DNA of 64,000 nucleotides, from positions 56,358-120,357 of the forward strand of contig UQMB01000007.1 of the NCBI GenBank assembly GCA_900541925.1, read 5' to 3'. A model generated the notes under the pieces. The model saw nothing but the letters and a program-made list of their open reading frames with translations, was not told the DNA's origin and searched no databases. Source of the DNA: an uncultured Bacteroidales bacterium. Lineage in GTDB: Bacteria; Bacteroidota; Bacteroidia; Bacteroidales; UBA932. A program made the translations under genes and the position numbers. Shown here piece after piece: positions 34,695-42,225 of this stretch; positions within the stretch are counted from its first letter, which is position 1; each line of letters opens with the position of its first letter.

Positions 34695-35360
34695 TTATCT
34701 TACTTCTTTGACTATTTCGAGCGCGCCGCGGCAGAGCTCGGCAATCTTGGACCATTCGCCAGCGGCGATCACATCCTTAGGGAAGAGGTTGGAACCCATT
34801 CCCACGCAGGTCACGCCAGCCTTGAACCAGCCCTCGAGGTTGGACTTCTCCGGCTTGACGCCTCCGGTCACCATTATCTGGCTCCACGGCATAGGTCCTC
34901 TGAGATCCTTGACAAAAGCAGGTCCGAGAACATCGCCGGGGAACACCTTGCAGACATCGCATCCAGCCTCCTGGGCGGTGCTGACCTCGGTCACGGAGCC
35001 GCAACCAGGGCAGTAAGGGATGAGCCTTCGGTTGCACACAGGAGCGACGGCAGGGTTGAAGACAGGGCCGACCACAAAGTTGGCGCCAAGCTGGATGTAG
35101 AGGGCGGCGGTACCAGGATCAACTATTGACCCGACACCCATTATCATCCCCGGAAGCTCTTTGTTCGCGAACTTGACCAGCTCGGCGAACACGTCCTGGG
35201 CGAAGTCGCCGCGGTTGGTGAACTCGAACGCACGGATTCCGCCTTCGTAGCAGGCCTTGAGCACATTCTTGCTGACTTCCACATCAGCATTGTAGAACAC
35301 CGGCACAATACCGGTCTCCTTCATGGTCTGAAGGACTTGGAGTTTATTGTATTTTGCCAT
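34695..35360 (-). CDS. eda: KDPG / KHG aldolase
   Basis: Cytoplasmic class I aldolase that splits 2-keto-3-deoxy-6-phosphogluconate into pyruvate and glyceraldehyde 3-phosphate. Visible motifs are GIRAFEFTNRG (catalytic Glu), VCKVFPG (Schiff-base Lys) and IMVTGGVKPE. I start it at the ATG 35360 (MAKYNKLQVLQTMKETGIVPVFYN), 13 bp after the kdgK stop; the longer form begins with GTG and would overlap kdgK. Length 221 is typical of the Bacteroidales enzyme, slightly longer than the enterobacterial one. It works on the product of KdgK, encoded just upstream. Confidence 0.95.
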   Translation of the reverse strand: MAKYNKLQVLQTMKETGIVPVFYNADVEVSKNVLKACYEGGIRAFEFTNRGDFAQDVFAELVKFANKELPGMIMGVGSIVDPGTAALYIQLGANFVVGPVFNPAVAPVCNRRLIPYCPGCGSVTEVSTAQEAGCDVCKVFPGDVLGPAFVKDLRGPMPWSQIMVTGGVKPEKSNLEGWFKAGVTCVGMGSNLFPKDVIAAGEWSKIAELCRGALEIVKEVR

Positions 35361-35373
35361 AATTCTTGAGGAT

Positions 35374-36414
35374 TTACCTTGATACTCGTCCGGAAGCGTC
35401 ACCCTTCATGAGGTTCTCCACCTCAGCCACGGTAACCTGGTTGTAGTCACCGAAGATGGTGTGCTTCAGACAGGATGCGGCGACTGCAAAATTGAGAGCC
35501 TTCTGGTCATCACCGGTGTAGGTGAGGAGGCCGTAGATGAGACCTCCCATGAAAGAGTCTCCGCCGCCCACGCGGTCAACGATGTGGGTGATGTCGTAGC
35601 GAGGTGACTGATAGAGGGTCTTGCCGTCCCAGAGCACGCCGCCCCAAGTGTTGTGGTTGGCGTTGATGGAGCCGCGCAGTGTGATGATGACCTTCTTGGC
35701 GCGAGGGAACCTCTTCATGAGCTGCTCGCCCACGCTCTGGAACCTGCGCTGGTCGATCTGTCCGCCGGTGCTTGTCACATCGAAGCCCTCAGGCTTGATG
35801 CCGAACACCTTGTCGGCATCCTCCTCGTTGCCGAGGATGACATCGCACCCTTCCACAAGGGCAGGCATTACCTCGGAAGCCTTCTTGCCGTATTTCCAGA
35901 GGTTCTTGCGATAATTGAGGTCGCATGACACGGTGACACCCATGGCGTTGGCGGCCTTGATGGCCTCAAGGCACACGTCCGCCGCGCCCTGGCTCAGGGC
36001 CGGAGTGATGCCGGTCCAGTGGAACCAGTCCGCCCCTTCAAGCACCTTCTTCCAATCGATGTCGCCGGGTTTGATGGTGGCGATGGACGAGTTGGCACGG
36101 TCATACACGACCTTGCTCGGACGGGCCACGGCGCCGGTCTCGAGGAAATAGATTCCGAGACGGTCGCCTCCATAGACGATGGAGCTCGTATCCACCCCAT
36201 AAGAGCGCAGATCCTTCAGACAGGCCTTCGCGATATCGTTCTCAGGAAGCCTTGTCACGAACTTGGCATCCATTCCGTAGTTTGCAAGTGATACGGCCAC
36301 ATTGGCCTCGCCGCCGCCGTAAGTGGCGTCAAACTGCTTTGCCTGGCCGAACCTCAGGTATCCCGGTGTTGACAGTCGGAGCATTATCTCTCCGAAGGTG
36401 ATGATTTTGGGCAT
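35374..36414 (-). CDS. kdgK: 2-keto-3-deoxygluconate kinase (PfkB family)
   Basis: Cytoplasmic sugar kinase that phosphorylates KDG, the product of unsaturated uronate breakdown, to KDPG. PfkB features: N-terminal FGEIMLRLSTPGYLRFGQ, GGGEANVAVSLANYG, and the C-terminal signature DRVGGGDSFMGGLIYGL with the catalytic Asp. Length 346 fits. It is first in the operon kdgK-eda-transporter, so uptake, phosphorylation and cleavage of KDG would be co-expressed. No clear -7 element was seen in the gap to 36932. Confidence 0.95.
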   Translation of the reverse strand: MPKIITFGEIMLRLSTPGYLRFGQAKQFDATYGGGEANVAVSLANYGMDAKFVTRLPENDIAKACLKDLRSYGVDTSSIVYGGDRLGIYFLETGAVARPSKVVYDRANSSIATIKPGDIDWKKVLEGADWFHWTGITPALSQGAADVCLEAIKAANAMGVTVSCDLNYRKNLWKYGKKASEVMPALVEGCDVILGNEEDADKVFGIKPEGFDVTSTGGQIDQRRFQSVGEQLMKRFPRAKKVIITLRGSINANHNTWGGVLWDGKTLYQSPRYDITHIVDRVGGGDSFMGGLIYGLLTYTGDDQKALNFAVAASCLKHTIFGDYNQVTVAEVENLMKGDASGRVSR

Positions 36415-36530
36415 ATAGGAATAATGTTATTTGTTACAAACTGCGAAGTTAACAAAAATTTATCACTTTATTCAAATTCACCCATCCCTTATCGAATGCG
36501 CAGCGAAAACCGCCGCAGGCCTCTTCAACC

Positions 36531-36690
36531 CCAGCGACACCCCGGCGGAACTCCGGCGGCACCCCAGCGACACCCAGCAGTATCCAGCGGCACCCCGGCA
36601 GCATCCAGCGACACCACGGCGGCACCCCGGCAGCATCCAGCGACACCCGGCGGCACCCGGCGGCACCCTGACGGCACCCCGGCGACAAGC
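36531..36690. repeat. GC-rich short-period repeat between kdgK and SusC-C
   Basis: About 160 bp built from GGCGGCACCCC- and CAGCGACACC-like 10-12-mers. The longest exact copy is 28 nt, at 36588-36615 and 36620-36647, 32 bp apart. Open frames on both strands give Pro/His-rich or Gly/Cys-rich strings with no known domain, so they are shadows. The rest of the 518-bp gap 36415-36932 is AT-rich next to kdgK and holds the SusC-C control region on the right. Confidence 0.65.
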
Positions 36691-36814
36691 CCGGAAAGAC
36701 CGGGACACCACAGCAGCACGAGCTTCTACGGCTCTGTGAAAAGCCCCTCCATGCACCACAGGTCACTGTATCTATCTTTTTGAAGAATTGTGAGTTATAT
36801 CACCGGAGCATGTA

Positions 36815-36844
36815 TTGTGAATCAAAATTAAATTCGTATCTTGG
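36815..36844 (+). promoter_or_regulatory. Putative promoter of PUL C
   Basis: TTG at 36815-36817, a 19-bp spacer and TATCTTGG at 36837-36844, one base off TAnnTTTG. It would give a leader of about 80 nt before the SusC-C start. Confidence 0.45.
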
Positions 36845-36892
36845 CGGCAATCGGCCACAGTGTGAACTATCCGCCAACCCCAATTCACACTG
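36841..36892 (+). promoter_or_regulatory. Two interlocked inverted repeats in the SusC-C control region
   Basis: TTGGCGG (36841-36847) pairs with CCGCCAA (36871-36877), and CAGTGTGAA (36858-36866) pairs with TTCACACTG (36884-36892). The order a-b-a'-b' is that of a pseudoknot if transcribed, or of two overlapping operators in DNA. The first arm overlaps the -7 box, so the DNA reading may be the better one unless transcription starts further upstream. Confidence 0.45.
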
Positions 36893-36932
36893 ACCGGTAC
36901 GGGCAACCACAGTTTAATAAATCAGTTTTCCT

Positions 36933-39900
36933 ATGATTAAAAAACACCTCAGAGCAACTGCGCTCACACTTCTTTCTCTCTTTCTGACGGGAGGAGCGGC
37001 GTTCGCACAGCAGAAAGTCTCGGGAACAGTCAAGGATGCCAAGGGCGAACCCATCATCGGAGCCTCGGTCGCCGTAAAGGGCACCACCAACGGCACGATG
37101 ACGGATGTCGATGGCAACTGGACGCTTTCCGCTCCCGCAAAATCCACTCTCGTAGCGTCTTGTATCGGTTACTCCGCGCAGGAGATAACCCTCGGCACGG
37201 GCCAGAAAACCGTAGACTTCGTGCTTGAAGAAGACTCCGAGTTCCTCGAAGACGCTGTAGTAATAGGTTATGGAGGCATCATGTCCCGCCGCGACCTCAC
37301 CGGCTCCGTGGGTTCCGTCTCCGGGGCCAAACTGGCGGCCGTGCCCGTCACCTCCGCAGCCGTGGCTCTCCAGGGCAAGGTGGCCGGCGTGCAGGTGACC
37401 ACGATTGACGGAGCCCCCGGCGCGGACATCAACATCCGCGTGCGCGGCGGCACCTCGGTAACCCAAAGCAACGAGCCGCTTTATATCGTTGACGGCTTCC
37501 AGACGGACAACATCAACGATATCCCTCCTACCGACATCGCGTCCATCGACATCCTGAAGGATGCGTCCCTGACCGCCATCTACGGCGCGCGAGGCGGCAA
37601 CGGCGTCGTCATCGTAACCACCAAGGCCGCCCGCGCCGGCAAGGTGCAGGTGGGGGTCAACTCTCAGGTCTCCGTAAGCCGGCTCGCCAGGAAGCTCGAC
37701 CTGATGGACACCTACAACTTCGTGCGCTACCAGTATGACTGGGCCGCTGCCGGAGGGAACCGGAGCGGAGCGGCGCAGTTCTTCCGGGCCAACTTCGGCA
37801 ACCCTTACGACCTCGACATCTACAAAAGGGCGCCGACCCACGACTGGCAGGACGAGGTGATGGGCGAGACCCCGCTCAACTACTCCACCAACATCACGGT
37901 GGGAGGCGGCACCGACAGGCTCCGCTTCAACATCTCCCTCACCCAGTCGGAAGACAAGGGCATCATCCTCGGCTCCGGCGTGCGCCGCACCAACCTCAAC
38001 ATGAAGTTCAGCGCCGCCATCTCAGACAGGCTGACCCTCAATTTCAACCCGAAGTTCAGCTATCGCCGGGACACGGGAGCCGGAGGCAACAACATCGGTT
38101 CCGGGGGACTGATCGACGTGCTGCGCTACCGGCCGACCAACGGGCTGCACGAATTCGCGTTCTGGGACCCGAAAACCGTAGACCCTGATGACGAGAAGGT
38201 GTTCGAGTACACCAATCCCAAGAACGACATCAAGGAGAACACACGCAAGAAGCACAGTTACTCGATCACCAACCAGGCAGGCCTCGAATGGAAACCGGCA
38301 AAAGGCCTGGCCCTGCGCTCCGAAGGCGCCATCTCCCTCTCGTTCAGCGACGACAACCGCTTCTATGGTGCGATGACCGGCATGGGACAGGCCCACAACA
38401 AACTGCCGGTGGCATCGATAACCGGCACCCGGAACGAGAGGTTCCTCTGGACCAACACGGCATCTTACGGCTTCGACATAGCCGGCGCCCACAACTTCTC
38501 ATTTCTGCTGGGACAGGAGATCCAGAGTTCGCAGACCAGGACAAGTTCGATGACAAACAGGTATTTCCCCCGTTACATCTCTGCGGACAAGGCTATCAGC
38601 AACATGAATCTCGGCACCCCTTACCAGGCCACGACCTCCCTCTCCACGGCGGACCGCACGGCTTCGTTCTTCGGCCAGGCCAACTACAACTATGAGCACC
38701 GGTATCTGCTCTCCCTGACGATGCGCGCCGACGGCTCCACCAAGTTCGCCCCCGGCGAGCAGTGGGGTTACTTCCCGTCCATCTCGGGCGCGTGGGTGGC
38801 CTCCGAGGAAGACTTCCTCCGCTACAACCCGTTCATCAGCAACCTCAAGCTGAGGGCGGCCATCGGCAAGGTCGGCAACAACCGCATCGGCAATGACATG
38901 TGGCGTTTCCTCTATACGATAGCCACCAGCGGCGGCCCCGGATTCGGCGAGGCGATTGAAAACGGAGAACAATACTACAGCATCGGCGACGGCAGGACAT
39001 ACCCCAACACCAAAATCAAGTGGGAGACGACCCTGACACGCAACGTCGCGCTTGACATGGGATTCTTCAAGGGCAGGGTCTCGGTGACCCCCGAGTTCTA
39101 CTGGAACACCACCAGCGACCTTCTCTACACTTCGGACGTGCCTACTGTGTCCGGTTACACACGGCAGATACGCAACATAGGCCAGGTGACCAACCGCGGA
39201 GTCGAGCTCACGGTGAACGGGGACATCCTCCGCGGACGCGACCATGTGCTCAGCGGCAACCTCTCATTCGGGTTCAACAAGACGGTGGTCGACAAGCTCA
39301 ACGACACCGACGACGTGATATGGACCCAGCACGACAGGTGGAAGTCAAGCTACAACGACTACTGCCTGAAGGTGGGCGATGAGATAGGCCTGATATACGG
39401 ATTCATCTACGACGGCATCTACGGCTTCGACGAGTTCGACTTCGACCAGAACCAGAACTTCCTCGCCATCCCTAAAGAGGGGACGGTGATCAACAAGGTC
39501 TCCGGCACCAGCAACTCCGGCGACCCTACCCTGCCGGGCAAGGTCAAGTTCAAGGACATCTCCGGTCCGGACGGTGTGCCGGACGGCATCATCGACGAGC
39601 ACGACCGCACGGTGATAGGCAACACGAACCCTAAATTCCAGGGCGGTTTCGGTTTCTCCGGACAATGGAAGAACTTCGACTTCTCGGTCAATTTCAACTA
39701 CATGTATGACTTCGATGTCAACAATGCCACAGCCTATCAGCTGTCATCGTCCGAGGGCAACAACAAGAAGTTCCACAACGTGCTCGCCAAGTTCTCCGAA
39801 AACCGCTGGCACTACTACGATCCGGCCGATGGAGACAACTACTACAAGCGCTACTGGGTGGACAATTCCGTGGAACTCTACAAAGCCGCCAATGAAGGGG

Positions 39901-40202
39901 TGACCCAGTGGAACCCTGCCGATGTCACCAACAAGATCACCCATTCCTACTTCATCGAGGACGGCTCATTCCTGCGCTGCCAGGATCTGACTCTGGGATA
40001 CTCCCTGCCGCAGAACCTCATCCGCCGCGCCGGCCTCTCAAGGCTCAGGTTCTATGTGAGTGCCACCAACCTGTTCATAATCACGAACTACTCCGGGTAT
40101 GACCCGGAGGTGGACGTGCAGACAGATCTGGCTCGAGGCATGGATTACAACCGCTACCCGCGCAGCCGCAGTTTCGTCTTCGGCGTGAACCTCACATTCT
40201 AA
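36933..40202 (+). CDS. SusC-family TonB-dependent outer-membrane glycan transporter (pair C)
   Basis: Beta-barrel importer with signal peptide (MIKKHLRATALTLLSLFLTGGAAFAQ), carboxypeptidase-like domain (KVSGTVKDAKGEPIIGASVAV), TonB-box region DAVVIGYGGIMSRRDLTGSV, plug motif LTAIYGARGGNGVVIVTTK and a barrel ending FVFGVNLTF. Length 1089. The plug and TonB regions differ clearly from SusC-A and B, so it probably takes a different ligand. It heads a plus-strand operon with SusD-C 16 bp downstream and a SusE-position lipoprotein. Confidence 0.95.
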   Translation: MIKKHLRATALTLLSLFLTGGAAFAQQKVSGTVKDAKGEPIIGASVAVKGTTNGTMTDVDGNWTLSAPAKSTLVASCIGYSAQEITLGTGQKTVDFVLEEDSEFLEDAVVIGYGGIMSRRDLTGSVGSVSGAKLAAVPVTSAAVALQGKVAGVQVTTIDGAPGADINIRVRGGTSVTQSNEPLYIVDGFQTDNINDIPPTDIASIDILKDASLTAIYGARGGNGVVIVTTKAARAGKVQVGVNSQVSVSRLARKLDLMDTYNFVRYQYDWAAAGGNRSGAAQFFRANFGNPYDLDIYKRAPTHDWQDEVMGETPLNYSTNITVGGGTDRLRFNISLTQSEDKGIILGSGVRRTNLNMKFSAAISDRLTLNFNPKFSYRRDTGAGGNNIGSGGLIDVLRYRPTNGLHEFAFWDPKTVDPDDEKVFEYTNPKNDIKENTRKKHSYSITNQAGLEWKPAKGLALRSEGAISLSFSDDNRFYGAMTGMGQAHNKLPVASITGTRNERFLWTNTASYGFDIAGAHNFSFLLGQEIQSSQTRTSSMTNRYFPRYISADKAISNMNLGTPYQATTSLSTADRTASFFGQANYNYEHRYLLSLTMRADGSTKFAPGEQWGYFPSISGAWVASEEDFLRYNPFISNLKLRAAIGKVGNNRIGNDMWRFLYTIATSGGPGFGEAIENGEQYYSIGDGRTYPNTKIKWETTLTRNVALDMGFFKGRVSVTPEFYWNTTSDLLYTSDVPTVSGYTRQIRNIGQVTNRGVELTVNGDILRGRDHVLSGNLSFGFNKTVVDKLNDTDDVIWTQHDRWKSSYNDYCLKVGDEIGLIYGFIYDGIYGFDEFDFDQNQNFLAIPKEGTVINKVSGTSNSGDPTLPGKVKFKDISGPDGVPDGIIDEHDRTVIGNTNPKFQGGFGFSGQWKNFDFSVNFNYMYDFDVNNATAYQLSSSEGNNKKFHNVLAKFSENRWHYYDPADGDNYYKRYWVDNSVELYKAANEGVTQWNPADVTNKITHSYFIEDGSFLRCQDLTLGYSLPQNLIRRAGLSRLRFYVSATNLFIITNYSGYDPEVDVQTDLARGMDYNRYPRSRSFVFGVNLTF

Positions 40203-40218
40203 TTCAAATGACAGAGAT

Positions 40219-42210
40219 ATGAAAATCAAGAATATCATTATCGCGGGCCTCGCGCTTGCGGCATTCTCTTCGTGCAATGACTTCCTGAGAGTGGATGCGC
40301 CGTCCAAGTATGACAACGGGTATGTTTTCAGCGACAAGACTGAAATCAACCGCGCGCTCAACGGGGTGTATGCCCAGCTGCTCAGCACGAGCACCTACGG
40401 CCGCGACTATCTCAGCACGTTCTGCTTCAACAGCGACGTGGACATGGCGATGTACACCAGCGACGTCTCCACCAACAACAGCTACCGGCGATTCGACTGC
40501 ACTCCCCTCGGAGGAGAGATAGCGAACACCTGGAATGCGGCATACAAGGGCGTGGAATATGCCAACAACTTCATATATCAGCTTGAGAACAGCCCGCTCT
40601 ACTCCGGGGAGGACAATGAGGACCTCATGCAGATGATGGGCGAAGCCAAGGTGATGCGCGCCATGTTCTACCACGACCTTCTGGTGCTCTTCGGGGACAT
40701 CCCGTTCTCGATGCGGCCGATGAGCGGCACCGACGACAACAAGTCACTCCTGCTGCCGGTCACCGACCGCGAGCTGGTGCACAAGGCGCTCATCGAAGAC
40801 CTGAAGGGGATAGCCCCGGGCATGCAGTTCGCCGCCGACATCAGCGGCGGAGTGGAGAGAGTATCCAAAGAATTCTGCTGGGCGATGATAGCCAGGATGG
40901 CTCTGAGCTGCGGCGGGTATTCGCTCAGGCCGGACATGTCCGCACCGGGCAGTTACGGCACCATGAAGCGCCCTGACAACTACCTGGACTACTATATGAT
41001 CGCGCGCGACTACTGCGACTCGGTGATCGTGTCGGGGCGCCACAGCCTCAGCCTGCCTTATCACCAGGTCTTCATCAACGAATGCAACTACATGGTCATA
41101 AACCAGGACGACCCGATCTTCGAGATACCTTTCGCGAAGAACAGTTCCGGCCACATCGGCTACATCCAGGGCCCGACAAGCCAGACCTACGAGGGCAACA
41201 CCTCAGGCAAGAACATCTGGGGCGGCAGCAACGGAGGCGCCAGGCTCAACGCGCTCTATCGCTTCTTCTTCGACGAGGATGACCTGAGACGGGACTATGT
41301 GAACGGCATGTGGTACTACAAGTACGACGGGGAGACCGTCCTGCTCAATGACCGCACGGTCTTCAACAACAAGTGGTCCAAGCTCTGGTCTGTCTCGTCA
41401 ATGGGCACCAACAGCGGCGCCAACACCGGGATCAATTATCCGTATATGCGCTATGCGGACGTGCTCCTGATGTATGCCGAAGCGGTCTGCGAGATAGACG
41501 GCGGAGTCAGCGGAACGGACGGAGCGAAAGCCGTCGACGCTCTCCGCCAGGTGCGCCGACGCGCATTCAGGGACGGAAGCAAGGTGGAGGCATATCTGAG
41601 CGAAGTCAGCGCATCCAAGGAAGCTTTCCTTAAAGCGGTGCTGGACGAGAGGAAGTTCGAGTTCGCCGGAGAGAACATGCGCTGGAAAGATCTGGTGCGC
41701 AACAACATGTACTCGGAAGAGCTATATTGGACATTCCTGCGCTACTATGGCGTGGCGGAGAACGGAGCCGGCTCATCCGACTATCTGGAGGCTGTCGCGC
41801 TCCACGACGGGATGGATCCGGAGTTCTGGGAGAGGATTCCGTACGACATCTTCTACAAGGACTCGCAGCCGAATCCGGCGGATTTGTCCGTCTATCCGAA
41901 CACCTCTCTTGACATCGTGACATTCTACGACCTGTACCACAGCCAGGTACACCCGGGCGGAGACTGGAAGCAGGCCTCGCTCTTCGGCTGGTGGAACGAC
42001 GGAGTCGGCTGCCCGGAGGACAGGATGCTCTACTCCTTCTTCGGCTACATCCGCGCAGACCAAAGCGGTGTCATCTCCGTGGTCAGGAACGGCGCCCTCG
42101 AGACCCCGTCGCTTGATAATCTGCCTCCGGTACGTTACATCCTTCCTTATCCCCGCACCGCCATACAGCGCAGCGGCGGAGTCTACAAGAACTACTATGG
42201 CTATAATTGA
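40219..42210 (+). CDS. SusD-family surface glycan-binding lipoprotein (pair C)
   Basis: Surface lid protein for SusC-C. Lipobox FSSC, then NDFLRVDAPSKYDNGYVF, a common SusD start. Central helices include AKVMRAMFYHDLLVLFGDIPFS, and the C-terminal part has YPYMRYADVLLMYAEAVCEIDGGV and the ERKFEFAGENMRWKDLVRN motif of RagB/SusD proteins. Length 663. It is followed after 15 bp by the third gene of the operon. Confidence 0.93.
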   Translation: MKIKNIIIAGLALAAFSSCNDFLRVDAPSKYDNGYVFSDKTEINRALNGVYAQLLSTSTYGRDYLSTFCFNSDVDMAMYTSDVSTNNSYRRFDCTPLGGEIANTWNAAYKGVEYANNFIYQLENSPLYSGEDNEDLMQMMGEAKVMRAMFYHDLLVLFGDIPFSMRPMSGTDDNKSLLLPVTDRELVHKALIEDLKGIAPGMQFAADISGGVERVSKEFCWAMIARMALSCGGYSLRPDMSAPGSYGTMKRPDNYLDYYMIARDYCDSVIVSGRHSLSLPYHQVFINECNYMVINQDDPIFEIPFAKNSSGHIGYIQGPTSQTYEGNTSGKNIWGGSNGGARLNALYRFFFDEDDLRRDYVNGMWYYKYDGETVLLNDRTVFNNKWSKLWSVSSMGTNSGANTGINYPYMRYADVLLMYAEAVCEIDGGVSGTDGAKAVDALRQVRRRAFRDGSKVEAYLSEVSASKEAFLKAVLDERKFEFAGENMRWKDLVRNNMYSEELYWTFLRYYGVAENGAGSSDYLEAVALHDGMDPEFWERIPYDIFYKDSQPNPADLSVYPNTSLDIVTFYDLYHSQVHPGGDWKQASLFGWWNDGVGCPEDRMLYSFFGYIRADQSGVISVVRNGALETPSLDNLPPVRYILPYPRTAIQRSGGVYKNYYGYN

Positions 42211-42225
42211 CAACAACTCTGAAGC

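Noticed and set aside
36449..36766. Gly/Cys/Arg-rich minus-strand frame over the short-period repeats
   Set aside because: It is only the translation of a low-complexity DNA repeat; equal frames exist on the other strand.
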